DNA of 64,000 nt from Actinomadura kijaniata NBRC 14229 (GTDB lineage: Bacteria > Actinomycetota > Actinomycetes > Streptosporangiales > Streptosporangiaceae): positions 1-64,000 of the forward strand of contig NZ_BCQR01000034.1 of NCBI RefSeq assembly GCF_001552175.1, in the 5' to 3' direction. The notes under the pieces were generated by a model. That model made no database searches. It was not told the DNA's origin and saw nothing but the letters and a program-made list of their open reading frames with translations. A program made the translations under genes and the position numbers. This document shows positions 42,484-52,957 of this stretch, in pieces; position 1 is the first letter of the stretch; every line of letters begins with the position of its first letter.

Positions 42484-43643
42484 GGGTCGGCATCGTCTGC
42501 CCCTACACCTGGGACGTCCCCGGCGGCGTCCAGCAGCACATCCGCGACCTGGCCGAGGCCCTGCTGGGGTTCGGCCACCACGTGTCGGTGATCACCCCGG
42601 CCGACGACGACGCCCCGCTGCCCGACTACGTGGTCCCGGCGGGCCGCGCCGTCCCGGTGCCCTACAACGGGTCGGTGGCGCGGCTGGCGTTCGGGTTCCT
42701 GTCGGCCTCCCGCGTCCGGCGCTGGATCAACGAGGGCGACTTCGACGTCCTGCACGTCCACGAGCCCGCCGCGCCGTCGCTGGGCCTGCTGGCCTGCTGG
42801 ACCGCCGACGGGCCGATCGTGGGCACCTTCCACGCCTCCTACGAGAAGTCGCGCATGGTGTCGGTGACCGCGCCGATCCTGCAGAGCGCCCTGGAGAAGA
42901 TCACCGGGCGGATCGCGGTGTCGGAGGCGGCCCGCAAGACGCTGGTGGAGCATCTGGGCGGCGACGCCGTCCTGATCCCCAACGGCGTCGCCACCGAGAA
43001 GTACGCCATGGCCGACCCGCTGCCGGGCTGGCCCGGCCGCAACGGCGTGGACCAGACCGTCGAGGGCGGCGGCACGCTGGGCTTCCTCGGCCGCATGGAC
43101 GAGCCCCGCAAGGGCCTGCCGGTGCTGCTGCGCGCCTTCGAGATCCTCGGCCGCGAGCGTCCCGGCCTGCGGCTGCTGCTGGCCGGGCCCGGCGACGCCG
43201 ACGACGTGGTCGCCAAGGTCTCCCCGGAGCTGCGCGACCGCGTGGTGGTCCTCGGCATGGTCAGTGAGGAGGACAAGGTCCGCGCCTACCACTCGGTGGA
43301 CGTGTTCGTGGCCCCCAACCTCGGCGGCGAGAGCTTCGGGATCGTGCTGGCCGAGGCGATGAGCGCGGGCGCGCCGATCCTGGCCAGCGACATCGAGGCG
43401 TTCGACCGGGTGCTGCGCGGCGGCCGCGCCGGGGCGCTGTTCCCGGTCGGCGACCACGAGGCCCTGGCCGCCGCCGCCGGGGAGCTGCTGGACGATCCGG
43501 CCCGCCGCAAGCAGCTGTCGGCCGAGGCCCGCGCCGCCGTGCGCGTCTACGACTGGTCGGCGGTGGCCCGCGACGTGCTGCGCGTCTACGAGACCGTCGC
43601 GCTGGACGGACTGACCGTGACGGCCTCCGGCCGGGGCGGGTGA
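42480..43643 (+). CDS. pimA: Phosphatidylinositol mannosyltransferase
   Basis: 387 aa GT4-family, GT-B fold. VGIVCPYTWDVPGGVQQHI at the N-terminus holds the Gly-rich loop; the catalytic-region ESFGIVLAEAMSAG supplies the GDP-mannose-binding Glu; LHVHEPAAPS is the acceptor region. Starts the transfer of mannose from GDP-Man to the inositol ring, step one of PIM synthesis. GTG at 42480 overlaps the upstream stop. Peripheral membrane enzyme, cytoplasmic side. Confidence 0.94.
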   Translation: MRVGIVCPYTWDVPGGVQQHIRDLAEALLGFGHHVSVITPADDDAPLPDYVVPAGRAVPVPYNGSVARLAFGFLSASRVRRWINEGDFDVLHVHEPAAPSLGLLACWTADGPIVGTFHASYEKSRMVSVTAPILQSALEKITGRIAVSEAARKTLVEHLGGDAVLIPNGVATEKYAMADPLPGWPGRNGVDQTVEGGGTLGFLGRMDEPRKGLPVLLRAFEILGRERPGLRLLLAGPGDADDVVAKVSPELRDRVVVLGMVSEEDKVRAYHSVDVFVAPNLGGESFGIVLAEAMSAGAPILASDIEAFDRVLRGGRAGALFPVGDHEALAAAAGELLDDPARRKQLSAEARAAVRVYDWSAVARDVLRVYETVALDGLTVTASGRGG

Positions 43644-43653
43644 GGGAGGACCC

Positions 43654-44190
43654 GTGTTCCCCGGTTGGATCATCGACGCCCTGTTCTGGATCGCGCTGCT
43701 GTTCCTGGTCGGCGTGTACGTGTCGTGGCGCGCGACCCGGCTGGACCGGCTGCACGTGCGCGTCGAGACCGCCCGCGCCGCGCTGGACGCCGCGCTGGTG
43801 CGCCGCGCCGCCGTGGCGCTGGAGCTGGCCGCCTCCCGGCTGCTGGACCCGGCCACGAGCCTGGTGCTGGCCACCGCCGCCCACGAGGCCCGCACCGCCG
43901 ACGCCGACGGCCGCGAGTTCGCCGAGAGCGACCTGTCGCGGGCGCTGCGGGCGGTGGTGGACCAGCCCGAGTTCGCCGCGACGCTGGAGGACCGCGGCGA
44001 CGGCAAGGCGGTGCTGGACGAGCTGGCCGCCGCGGCGGCCAAGGTCGTCTACGCCCGCAACTTCTACAACGACGCCGTCGCCGCCGCCCGGACCGCCCGC
44101 TCCAAGCTGCTGATCCGGGTGCTGCCGCTGGCGGGCAAGGCCCCGCTGCCGGACTTCTTCGAGATCGACGACGACCCGCCCAAGTGGTGA
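43654..44190 (+). CDS. LemA-like membrane protein
   Basis: 178 aa. One N-terminal transmembrane helix (WIIDALFWIALLFLVGVYVSW), then a helical domain with the LemA-like RLDRLHVRVETARAALDAALVRRAAVALELA and VVYARNFYNDAVAAARTARS. LemA domains usually read YNxxVxxYN and this one has FYNDAV, so it is a divergent member. GTG at 43654 with GGGAGGA upstream, 10 nt after pimA, probably cotranscribed. Function unknown; in mycobacteria a Nudix gene occupies this slot. Confidence 0.75.
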   Translation: MFPGWIIDALFWIALLFLVGVYVSWRATRLDRLHVRVETARAALDAALVRRAAVALELAASRLLDPATSLVLATAAHEARTADADGREFAESDLSRALRAVVDQPEFAATLEDRGDGKAVLDELAAAAAKVVYARNFYNDAVAAARTARSKLLIRVLPLAGKAPLPDFFEIDDDPPKW

Positions 44191-44282
44191 GCGACCACCG
44201 CTACCTTTACCGCGAATCTGGACAAAGGGTGACAAGGGCTTGGCTACCCTCGGGCACGTCGCCAACCGGAGGGAAGGACGCC

Positions 44283-45314
44283 GTGCGCCTGGTCTGGGAG
44301 TGCTCGACCCGGGGCCGGACGGCCCTCGTCCTGGGGGCCGCCGTCCTCGGCGGAAGCCTGACCGCCTGCTCCGGCGGGGAGGGGACGAAGGTGGTCCCGC
44401 CGCCGGGCAACGCCGCCGCCACCGGGTCGCCGAGCCCCACGCCGGCCGTCCACCCGTTCACCGGGGGCCGCACCGGGCTGCGCAACCCGGTGCTCGCCGT
44501 CAAGATCGAGAACACCCGGCCCGCCATGCCGCAGCACGGGGTGTCGGCCGCCGACATCGTCTACGTCGAGCAGGTCGAGGGCGGCGAGACCCGCCTGATG
44601 GCCGTCTACTCCTCCAGGCTGCCGGGGCAGGTCGGCCCGGTCCGCAGCGCCCGCATCTCCGACCTGCACATCCTGCCGCAGTTCGGCCGCCCGGCGTTCG
44701 CGTTCTCCGGCGTGCAGGGCAAGATGAAGAAGTACATCCGCCGGGCCCCGGTGTACGACATCTCGCAGGAGAACGCAGGCCGCGCCTACTACCGCCGGGG
44801 ACCCAAGCAGATCCCCTACAACCTCTACGCCGACCCCAAGGTCCTGCTGAAGCAGGCGCCCAAGGCCCAGGGCCCCCGCGACATCGGCTTCCGCTTCGGC
44901 CCCGCGCCCGAGGGAGGCAGGCCGACCAGGAGCTTCACCGCCAGGTGGCCCGCCGCGACGATGGCGTTCACCTGGTCGGCCAAGGAGAAGCGCTGGCTGT
45001 CGTCGTGGGGCGGAAGCCCGCACACGGCCGCCGAGGGCGGCCGGCTCGGCGGCCGGACCGTCGTCGTCCAGTACGCCAGGACCACGCGGTCGAGGTTCCA
45101 TGACTTCCTCGGCTCCTACACGCCGCTGATCCACACCACCGGCACCGGCCGCGCCGTCGTGCTGCGCGACGGCAGGGCCTACGACGCCCGCTGGTCCCGG
45201 CCCGCCGAGGACAAGGGCACCACGTTCACCACCGCCGACGGAAAGCCGATGACCTTCGCGTCCGGCCAGGTCTGGGTCGTCCTCGTCAACGACGGCAAGC
45301 CCCACATCCCCTGA
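44283..45314 (+). CDS. DUF3048-domain lipoprotein
   Basis: 343 aa. Signal peptide with lipobox LTAC (cleavage before Cys near residue 29), then a Gly/Ser/Pro linker and a two-part DUF3048 (YerB-type) domain: NPVLAVKIENTRPAMPQHGVSAADIVYVEQVEGGETRLMAVYSS, VGPVRSARISDLHILPQFG, and C-terminal GQVWVVLVNDGK. GTG start with GGAGGGAAGG. Bacterial DUF3048 proteins are surface lipoproteins of unknown activity. About 90 nt after the LemA-like gene. Confidence 0.87.
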   Translation: MRLVWECSTRGRTALVLGAAVLGGSLTACSGGEGTKVVPPPGNAAATGSPSPTPAVHPFTGGRTGLRNPVLAVKIENTRPAMPQHGVSAADIVYVEQVEGGETRLMAVYSSRLPGQVGPVRSARISDLHILPQFGRPAFAFSGVQGKMKKYIRRAPVYDISQENAGRAYYRRGPKQIPYNLYADPKVLLKQAPKAQGPRDIGFRFGPAPEGGRPTRSFTARWPAATMAFTWSAKEKRWLSSWGGSPHTAAEGGRLGGRTVVVQYARTTRSRFHDFLGSYTPLIHTTGTGRAVVLRDGRAYDARWSRPAEDKGTTFTTADGKPMTFASGQVWVVLVNDGKPHIP

Positions 45315-45450
45315 CCGCCCCCCGCACGATCTTCGGTCGGTCACTCCGTAAGGCGAGCGCGGCTCCCGCTGACACTCTGCCGGGTCCGTAACGGGCGCTA
45401 GCAGGCAATATCATGGGACCGACTTATCGTCCGCCACGTGAGGAATGCCC

Positions 45451-46368
<918 letters not shown>

Positions 46369-46402
46369 CCTCTTCCCGAGGGGCCGCCTGACACGGTGTG
46401 AG

Positions 46403-46434
46403 ACCGCCCGGTCAAGCGACCGGGCGGTTTATTT
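46403..46434 (+). terminator. pdxS terminator
   Basis: 11-bp perfect stem (46403-46413 with 46418-46428), 4-nt loop, followed by TTATTTT: the clearest T-tract terminator in the window. Confidence 0.9.
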
Positions 46435-46540
46435 TCGCGCCCCCTCCACACCGCCGGGCCGCAGGGTTTACGCTGGCCGCGCGGCCGAAGGGGGGTGCTA
46501 GACCCCCGGGGCGCGTACGGCCGCGGGAGGGGAAACGAGC

Positions 46541-47155
46541 ATGGGGTGGTCGGTCGCACTGGCGTGCGCGAGCGCGGGGGATCCCGCCGAGGTCTTCCGG
46601 CCGGGACTGGCGCCCGACCCCGCGGCCGCCGCCGGTCTGGCGCGCCGCCTGCACCCGTCGGCTGGGCTCACCGAGACCGGCGAGACCGTCCTCGACTTCG
46701 CGCTGTGGCCCTACGAGGACGAGCTGTTCGTCGGCGCGTTCGACCGGGCGCTGCTGGTGTGCGACCGGCGGCTGTTCCGCCCCGACGACGACGCCCGCCG
46801 CATCGCCGACACCGTCGCCGCCGCCCTGCCCGACGCGCGCTGCGGCGTGCTGGTGATCAACAACGTCGTGCCGGGCTGCTGGTTCCGCTGGTACACCGGC
46901 GGCGAGCTGCGCCGCGACGTGTTCGTCACCGCCGAGGACGGCGTCGTGGTCGACCAGGGGGCGCGGCTGCCCGCCGAGTACCCGTTCTGGAAGGCCATCG
47001 ACGAGGGCGAGCCCGACGTCCCGCTGCCGTTCGCCCCCGAGGCGTTCGGCCTGGCGCTGGCCGAGACCCACATGTTCGGCCGCGGCATCGGCGAGCGCGG
47101 CGCCGACGGCTTCCTGCCGTTGGAGCTGCCCGTCAGGCGCTTCAAGCTGGGCTGA
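46541..47155 (+). CDS. Hypothetical protein between pdxS and pdxT
   Basis: 204 aa. MGWSVALACASAGDPAEVFRPGLAPD start, then DFALWPYEDELFVGAFDRALLVCDRRLF, VPGCWFRWYTGGELRRDVFVTAEDGVVVDQGARLPAEYPFWKAI and ETHMFGRGI. It is an actinobacterial family I know only as a DUF (DUF6928-like); no catalytic motif is evident. GGGAGGGG precedes the ATG. Separate from pdxS by a terminator, about 100 nt before pdxT. Possibly a general stress or developmental protein. Confidence 0.7.
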   Translation: MGWSVALACASAGDPAEVFRPGLAPDPAAAAGLARRLHPSAGLTETGETVLDFALWPYEDELFVGAFDRALLVCDRRLFRPDDDARRIADTVAAALPDARCGVLVINNVVPGCWFRWYTGGELRRDVFVTAEDGVVVDQGARLPAEYPFWKAIDEGEPDVPLPFAPEAFGLALAETHMFGRGIGERGADGFLPLELPVRRFKLG

Positions 47156-47257
47156 TCCGCCCCTGTCCGGGGAAGAACGGCCCGGTTCGGGCGCGTTGTA
47201 AGGAGCGTCTAGGGTGGTGGCGACCGACCCCCCGAGCGCATCCCGGAAGGATCATTG

Positions 47258-47878
47258 GTGACTGCTGAGCCGACCATCGGCGTGCTCGCCCTGCAGGGCG
47301 ACGTGCGCGAGCATCTGCGGGCCCTGGCGGGCGCCGGCGTCCGCACCGCCGCGGTGCGCCGCCCCGCGGAGCTGGAGGCCGTCGACGCGCTGGTCATCCC
47401 CGGCGGGGAGTCCACCACGATGTGGAAGCTCGCCACCGCGTTCGAGCTGATGGAGCCGCTGCGCAAGCGCGTGGAGGCGGGCATGCCCGCCTACGGCACC
47501 TGCGCCGGAATGATCATGCTGGCGGACCGGATCACCGGCGGCGTCGAGGGGCAGCAGACCATCGGCGGCATCGACATGACCGTGCGCCGCAACGCCTTCG
47601 GCCGCCAGGTGGACTCCTTCGAGGCCGAGGTGCCGCTGACCGGCATGGGGGACACGCCGTACCACGCCGTTTTCATCCGCGCCCCCTGGGTGGAGAACGT
47701 CGGCGAGGGCGTCGAGGTCCTCGGTCGTGCCGAGACCGGCCCGAACGTCGGTAGGATCGTCGCCGTCCGTCAGGGCCGCCTCATGGCGACCTCCTTCCAC
47801 CCGGAACTGACGGGCGACTTCCGCGTGCACCACTACTTCGCCGATCTGGTGCGCCGGGCGATGGATCAGGAGGATTGA
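47258..47878 (+). CDS. pdxT: Pyridoxal 5'-phosphate synthase glutaminase PdxT
   Basis: 206 aa class I glutamine amidotransferase. Nucleophilic Cys is in [11 protein letters not shown], the His-Glu pair in [10 protein letters not shown], and the IPGGESTTM loop is the PdxS-interaction region. GTG at 47258 after GGAAGGA. Delivers ammonia to PdxS through a channel in the 12:12 complex. Followed by yebC 3 nt later, which fits the actinobacterial order. Confidence 0.95.
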   Translation: MTAEPTIGVLALQGDVREHLRALAGAGVRTAAVRRPAELEAVDALVIPGGESTTMWKLATAFELMEPLRKRVEAGMPAYGTCAGMIMLADRITGGVEGQQTIGGIDMTVRRNAFGRQVDSFEAEVPLTGMGDTPYHAVFIRAPWVENVGEGVEVLGRAETGPNVGRIVAVRQGRLMATSFHPELTGDFRVHHYFADLVRRAMDQED

Positions 47879-47881
47879 CGG

Positions 47882-48634
47882 ATGTCCGGCCATTCCAAAT
47901 GGGCGACGACCAAGCACAAGAAGGCGGCCCTGGACGCCAAGCGGGGCAAGCTCTTCGCCAAGCTGATCAAGAACATCGAGGTCGCGGCCCGCACCGGCGG
48001 CGGTGACCCCGACGCCAACCCGACCCTCTACGACGCCATCTACAAGGCGAAGAAGAGCTCGGTGCCCAACGACAACATCGAGCGCGCGCGCAAGCGCGGC
48101 GCCGGTGAGGAGGCGGGCGGCGCCGACTGGCAGACGATCATGTACGAGGGCTACGCGCCCGGCGGCGTCGCGGTGCTCATCGAGTGCCTCACCGACAACC
48201 GCAACCGCGCGGCCTCCGAGGTCCGCGTCGCGCTGACCCGCAACGGCGGCTCGCTGGCCGACCCCGGCTCGGTGTCGTACATGTTCAACCGCAAGGGCGT
48301 CGTGATCGTCCCCAAGGCGGGCACCACCGAGGACGACGTCATGATGGCGGTCCTGGAGGCGGGCGCCGAGGAGGTCAACGACATCGGCGACTCCTTCGAG
48401 GTGGTCTCCGAGGCGAGCGACCTGCTGGCGGTCCGCAAGGCGCTGCAGGACGCGGGCATCGACTACGACTCGGCGGAGAGCAAGTTCCTGCCGACGATGA
48501 GCGTGCCCCTGGACGCCGACAACGCCAAGAAGGTGTTCAAGCTGCTGGACGCGCTGGAGGACTCCGACGACGTCCAGGAGGTCTACGCCAACTTCGACGT
48601 CACGGACGAGGTCATGGCCGAGGTCGACGCCTGA
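47882..48634 (+). CDS. yebC: YebC/PmpR-family protein
   Basis: 250 aa. [28 protein letters not shown] start and [13 protein letters not shown], then the three-domain YebC fold ending VYANFDVTD. Members are described as DNA-binding repressors and, more recently, as factors that help ribosomes with difficult peptide stretches. ATG 3 nt after the pdxT stop. Ends in a terminator. Confidence 0.95.
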   Translation: MSGHSKWATTKHKKAALDAKRGKLFAKLIKNIEVAARTGGGDPDANPTLYDAIYKAKKSSVPNDNIERARKRGAGEEAGGADWQTIMYEGYAPGGVAVLIECLTDNRNRAASEVRVALTRNGGSLADPGSVSYMFNRKGVVIVPKAGTTEDDVMMAVLEAGAEEVNDIGDSFEVVSEASDLLAVRKALQDAGIDYDSAESKFLPTMSVPLDADNAKKVFKLLDALEDSDDVQEVYANFDVTDEVMAEVDA

Positions 48635-48649
48635 CGAACGCACGGTCGA

Positions 48650-48681
48650 ACGCCGCCGCATCCCCCGGGACGCGGCGGCGT
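48650..48681 (+). terminator. yebC terminator
   Basis: 10-bp perfect stem (48650-48659 with 48672-48681), followed by CGTGTTTCG, 15 nt after the yebC stop. Confidence 0.75.
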
Positions 48682-48755
48682 CGTGTTTCGGCCCGTGTTC
48701 CGGCCCGTGTCCTGGCCCGCGTGCTTGCGCGTGGGGAGGCCGTTACGGTCGGCGT

Positions 48756-49913
48756 ATGGAGATTCGTTCGCTGACCTTCGACGAGATGGACGTCACCCGC
48801 TCGATCCGCTCCCAGGCGTTCGGGCGGTTCTCGGACGCGGACTGGGCGGAGACGATGCGGGTGGCGCGGCCCGTGGTCGAGGCGGGGCGGCAGTACGGGG
48901 GGTTCGACGGGGACCGGCTGGTCGCGACGGCCCGGCTGCACGACATGACGCAGTGGTGGCACGGGCGGCCGGTGTCGATGGGCGGGGTCGGCGGCGTCGC
49001 GGTCGCGCCGGAGGAGCGCGGCCGGGGGCTCGGCCGCCGGATGATGACCGAGGTGCTGCGGCGCTGCGCCGAGTACGGGCATCCGCTGTCGATGCTGTAT
49101 CCGGCCACGACGCCGCTCTACCGTTCGCTGGGCTGGGAGCACGCGGGCGCGCTGCACGTGGCCGAGCTGCGGACCGAGGCGTTGCGCGGGGTCGGCGGGG
49201 AGCGGGTCGCGGTGCGCCGCGCCGGGGCCGGGGACGCGGCGGAGGTCGCCGCGGTGATCGCGCGGGTGCACGGGACGGCCGGGGACTGCGGTCCGGTCGG
49301 CTGGCGGGAGGAGGTGTGGCGCGCCTTTCTCGCCGAGGACGACCGCTTCTTCTACCTGGCCGCGGACGGGTACCTGGCCTACCAGTGGTCGGGGCCGAGC
49401 GAGCTGGAGGTCGAGCGGGTCGTGGCGGCGTCGGAGGCGACGCTGCGGGCGCTGTGGGCGATCGTCGGCTCGACGTCCTCGACGGCGGACACCGTGCGGG
49501 CCCATGTCGCGCCGGACGACCCGGTGCTGTGGCTGCTGGGGGAGCGGACCGCCGAGAGGGTGGAGCGCACCCGCTGGATGCTGCGGGTGGTGGACGCCCC
49601 CGCCGCGATCGGGGCGCGCGGGTTCCCGGCGGCGGTGGACGCGAGCGTCCCGCTGCGGATCGACGACCCGCACCTGCCCGCCAACTCCGGGGACTGGCTG
49701 CTGTCGGTGAAGGAGGGGCGGGGCGTGCTGGAGCCCTCCGGCGGCGTGGCCGACCCGGTGCGGGTGGGGGTGCGCGGACTGTCGGCCCTGTACGCGGGCG
49801 TTCCGGTGGCGACGTTGCGGCGCTCCGGGCTGCTGGAGGGCGGCGGCGCCGCCGACCTGGCGGCCCTGGGGGCGGTGTTCGCGGCGGTCCCGTTCTCGCT
49901 GGACCACTTCTGA
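48756..49913 (+). CDS. Eis-family GNAT acetyltransferase
   Basis: 385 aa. N-terminal GNAT domain with the acetyl-CoA P-loop GVAVAPEERGRGLGRRMM, a second GNAT-like middle domain and a C-terminal sterol-carrier-like domain; ends SLDHF with the free C-terminal carboxylate used in catalysis by Eis. The MLYPATTPLYRSLGWEHAG motif is characteristic of the family. Eis enzymes N-acetylate amines including aminoglycosides; whether it confers resistance here cannot be told. Sits between yebC and ruvC, an extra gene in the conserved block. Confidence 0.88.
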   Translation: MEIRSLTFDEMDVTRSIRSQAFGRFSDADWAETMRVARPVVEAGRQYGGFDGDRLVATARLHDMTQWWHGRPVSMGGVGGVAVAPEERGRGLGRRMMTEVLRRCAEYGHPLSMLYPATTPLYRSLGWEHAGALHVAELRTEALRGVGGERVAVRRAGAGDAAEVAAVIARVHGTAGDCGPVGWREEVWRAFLAEDDRFFYLAADGYLAYQWSGPSELEVERVVAASEATLRALWAIVGSTSSTADTVRAHVAPDDPVLWLLGERTAERVERTRWMLRVVDAPAAIGARGFPAAVDASVPLRIDDPHLPANSGDWLLSVKEGRGVLEPSGGVADPVRVGVRGLSALYAGVPVATLRRSGLLEGGGAADLAALGAVFAAVPFSLDHF

Positions 49914-50011
49914 CGCCGGACTGTTCCGGACACGGCACGCCGTGCGGGAGGATGTCGCCGGGGTTCGGTAGCGTGGAACGGCAGCCGAACAGATGATCGA
50001 AGGAGTGGGTC

Positions 50012-50617
50012 GTGCGGGTCATGGGCGTGGACCCGGGGCTCACCCGGTGCGGCGTCGGCGTCGTGGAGGGCGTGCCCGGCAGGCCGCTGCGGATGCTCCA
50101 CGTCAGCGTGGTGCGCACCAGCCCCGACGACGACATCGCGCTCCGGCTGCTGGGCATCGACCAGGGGATCAACGCCCTGATCGACGAGTGGCGGCCGGAC
50201 GCGATCGCGGTGGAGCGGGTGTTCGCCCAGCACAACGTCAGTACCGTGATGGGCACCGCGCAGGCGGCCGGGATCGCGCTGGTCGCGGCGGCGCGGCGGG
50301 GCCTGCCGGTGGGGATGCACACCCCCAGCGAGGCCAAGGCCGCCGTCACCGGCAACGGCCGGGCCGACAAGGCGCAGGTCACCGCGATGGTGACCCGGCT
50401 GCTGGGGCTGGAGACGCCGCCGAAGCCCGCCGACGCCGCCGACGCGCTCGCGCTGGCGATCTGCCATGTGTGGCGGGGCGGTGCGCAGTCGCGGCTGACG
50501 CAGGCCCGGCAGGCGGCGGCGCGCGGCGGCGCGGGGATGACGCAGGCCGAGATCAACGCGGGGAAGCTGGCGGCGGCCCGGCGGGCCGCCCGGGGCAAGG
50601 GAGGATACGGACAGTGA
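50012..50617 (+). CDS. ruvC: Holliday-junction endonuclease RuvC
   Basis: 201 aa. RNase H-like fold with acidic residues in [11 protein letters not shown] (Asp7), VERVF (Glu), and [12 protein letters not shown] (two Asp). Cleaves Holliday junctions symmetrically. C-terminus is extended by about 40 residues (Ala/Arg/Gly-rich) beyond E. coli RuvC. GTG start at 50012 with GAAGGAG upstream. Stop overlaps ruvA (GTGA at 50614). Confidence 0.95.
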   Translation: MRVMGVDPGLTRCGVGVVEGVPGRPLRMLHVSVVRTSPDDDIALRLLGIDQGINALIDEWRPDAIAVERVFAQHNVSTVMGTAQAAGIALVAAARRGLPVGMHTPSEAKAAVTGNGRADKAQVTAMVTRLLGLETPPKPADAADALALAICHVWRGGAQSRLTQARQAAARGGAGMTQAEINAGKLAAARRAARGKGGYGQ

Positions 50618-51216
50618 TCGCCTTCGTCAGCGGCCGGGTGGCCGCGGCCGGACCGGACGGCGCCGTGATCGACGTCGGCGGTGTCGGGTACGCGGTGCAG
50701 TGCGCCCCGGCCACGCTCGCCGGGCTGCGGGTCGGCGAGGAGGCGAAGGTCCCGACCTCGCTGGTGGTGCGCGAGGACTCGATGACGCTGTTCGGGTTCG
50801 CCGACGACGACGAGCGGCAGGTGTTCGAGCTGCTGCAGACCGCCAGCGGCGTCGGCCCCCGGCTGGCGCTGGCGATGCTGGCGGTGCACAGCCCCGACGC
50901 GCTGCGGCACGCGGTGGCCTCCGAGGACGTCACCGCCCTGACCAAGGTGCCCGGCATCGGCAAGAAGGGCGCCCAGCGGATCGTGCTGGAGCTGAGGGAC
51001 CGGCTCGGCGCGCCCAGCGGTGCCGCGCCGAGGGCGCGGCCCGCCGCCGCGGGCGCGGCGTGGCGCGAGCAGGTCCAGGCCGGTCTGATCAACCTGGGCT
51101 GGTCCGCCCGGGACGCCGACGCCGCCGTGGACGCGGTCGCCGCCGACCTGGGCGACGGCGACACCCCGCCCGTTCCGGTCCTGCTGAAGGCCGCGCTGAA
51201 GAAGCTGAGCAAGTGA
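50614..51216 (+). CDS. ruvA: Holliday-junction branch-migration subunit RuvA
   Basis: 200 aa. OB domain ([28 protein letters not shown]), helix-hairpin-helix pairs ([17 protein letters not shown] and [19 protein letters not shown]), acidic pin region, and the C-terminal domain III that binds RuvB ([17 protein letters not shown]). GTG overlaps ruvC stop; stop overlaps ruvB start (GTGA at 51213). Tetramer that clamps the junction. Confidence 0.95.
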   Translation: MIAFVSGRVAAAGPDGAVIDVGGVGYAVQCAPATLAGLRVGEEAKVPTSLVVREDSMTLFGFADDDERQVFELLQTASGVGPRLALAMLAVHSPDALRHAVASEDVTALTKVPGIGKKGAQRIVLELRDRLGAPSGAAPRARPAAAGAAWREQVQAGLINLGWSARDADAAVDAVAADLGDGDTPPVPVLLKAALKKLSK

Positions 51217-52286
51217 ACGACGACGACTACACCGACCGGCTGGTGTCCGGCGGCGCCGAGAGCGCCGAGGAACAGGTCATCGAGGCCGCGCTGCGGCCCA
51301 AGAAGCTCGACGACTTCGTCGGCCAGGACCGCGTGCGCGAGCAGCTGTCGCTGGTGCTGCACAGCGCGCTGCGGCGCGGCCGCACCCCCGACCACGTGCT
51401 GCTGTCGGGCGGCCCTGGCCTCGGCAAGACCACCCTCGCGATGATCATCGCGGCGGAGCTGGGGCAGCCGCTGCGGATCTCCTCCGGCCCGGCCATCGAG
51501 CGCGCCGGGGACCTGGCGGCGATCCTGTCCACCCTCCAGGAGGGGGAGGTGCTGTTCCTGGACGAGATCCACCGGATGGCCCGCCCCGCCGAGGAGATGC
51601 TCTACATGGCGATGGAGGACTTCCGCGTCGACGTCGTGGTCGGCAAGGGCCCCGGCGCGACCGCGATCCCCCTCGACATCGCCCCGTTCACCCTGGTCGG
51701 CGCGACCACCCGCGCCGGGATGCTGCCGGGCCCGCTGCGCGACCGGTTCGGGTTCGTGGCGCACATGGACTTCTACGCCCCGGCCGAGCTGGAGGTGATC
51801 GTCCGGCGGTCCGCGCGGCTGCTCGACGTGGAGATCACCGACGAGGGGGCCGCCGAGGTGGCGGGCCGGTCCCGGGGCACGCCCCGGATCGCCAACCGGC
51901 TGCTGCGCCGGGTCCGCGACTACGCCGAGGTCCGCGCCGACGGCGTGGTCACCGAGGAGCTCGCCAAGGCCGCCCTGCGCCTGTACGAGGTGGACGAGCG
52001 CGGCCTGGACCGCCTGGACCGGGCGGTGCTGGGAGCGCTGCTGCGCAAGTTCGGCGGCGGCCCGGTCGGCCTGTCCACGCTGGCGGTGTCGGTGGGGGAG
52101 GAACCCGAGACCGTGGAGGTGGTGGCCGAACCGTTCCTGGTCCGGCAGGGGCTGCTGGCCCGCACCCCGCGCGGCCGGATCGCGACCCCCGCCGCCTGGG
52201 CCCACCTGGGCCTCACGCCGCCCCCGACGGCGCCGCTGGCGGGCACGCTGTTCGACCTCGACGAGGGGGCGGACCCGCAACAGTGA
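51213..52286 (+). CDS. ruvB: Holliday-junction branch-migration ATPase RuvB
   Basis: 357 aa AAA+ motor. [18 protein letters not shown], Walker [13 protein letters not shown], Walker [10 protein letters not shown], sensor 1 GATTRAGML and Arg finger in LRDRFG. C-terminal winged helix. Longer than E. coli RuvB by about 20 residues at the C-terminus. Works with RuvA; third gene in the ruvCAB operon. Follows RuvA with a GTGA overlap. Confidence 0.96.
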   Translation: MNDDDYTDRLVSGGAESAEEQVIEAALRPKKLDDFVGQDRVREQLSLVLHSALRRGRTPDHVLLSGGPGLGKTTLAMIIAAELGQPLRISSGPAIERAGDLAAILSTLQEGEVLFLDEIHRMARPAEEMLYMAMEDFRVDVVVGKGPGATAIPLDIAPFTLVGATTRAGMLPGPLRDRFGFVAHMDFYAPAELEVIVRRSARLLDVEITDEGAAEVAGRSRGTPRIANRLLRRVRDYAEVRADGVVTEELAKAALRLYEVDERGLDRLDRAVLGALLRKFGGGPVGLSTLAVSVGEEPETVEVVAEPFLVRQGLLARTPRGRIATPAAWAHLGLTPPPTAPLAGTLFDLDEGADPQQ

Positions 52287-52459
52287 TCTTCCGGTAACGG
52301 GTTGGGAACTTCCCGGCGTCGCCGCTCGTCCCGTCGTTGCCGGGCCCTGGCGTACTCTCTAAACTCCGGGACTTGGTCACCGTCTCCCAGCCGACGGGCC
52401 CGTGAACGGCCGGTACCGGCGACGGGCTGGGGCAAACCACATCGGAAGGACGCCCGATC

Positions 52460-52915
52460 ATGGGCAACGAAATGATTCTCGCGGCACAGAACTCCGGCAG
52501 CGGCGCCTTCAACCTGCTGCTGCTCCTCGCGGTGCCCGTCGTGTTCTACTTCCTGCTCATCCGCCCGCAGAACAAGCGGCGCAAGGAGCAGCTGCGGATG
52601 CAGAACTCCGTCGCGCCGGGCGCCAAGGTGGTCACCACCGCCGGCATGCACGCCACCGTGGTCGAGGTCGACGACGACGGCGTGGTGCTGGAGATCGCCC
52701 CGGGCGTGCACGCCCGTTTCGTCAGGCAGGCCGTCATGCAGGTCGTCCGGGAGGACGCCGCGGCCGACGACGCCGACACCCTCGACGGTGACGAGGGCAA
52801 GCCCGCGGGCGGGTCGATCGACCTGTCCAAGGACGACACGGGTGCCGACGACGCCGAGAAGGCCGAGAAGGCCGAGAAGGCGGAGAGCAAGGCGACGGAG
52901 AAGCCGTCGGCCTGA
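52460..52915 (+). CDS. yajC: Sec translocon accessory protein YajC
   Basis: 151 aa. Single N-terminal helix (AFNLLLLLAVPVVFYFLLI) followed by RPQNKRRKEQLRMQNSVAPGAKVVTTAGMHATVVEVDDDGVVLEIAPGVHARFVRQAV, the YajC core. The C-terminal 50 residues are acidic and end in a KAEKAEKAE repeat. Binds SecDF at the membrane. The 173-bp gap from ruvB contains the probable yajC promoter (TACTCT at 52353-52358). Confidence 0.93.
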   Translation: MGNEMILAAQNSGSGAFNLLLLLAVPVVFYFLLIRPQNKRRKEQLRMQNSVAPGAKVVTTAGMHATVVEVDDDGVVLEIAPGVHARFVRQAVMQVVREDAAADDADTLDGDEGKPAGGSIDLSKDDTGADDAEKAEKAEKAESKATEKPSA

Positions 52916-52957
52916 CGTCGCGCCGGCACCGAACTCAGACGGGAAGTATGACGACCA

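Noticed and set aside
45315..45450. PLP or pdx riboswitch before pdxS
   Set aside because: No conserved structure was recognised in 136 bp; only a weak TATCAT -10-like box near 45410 was seen.
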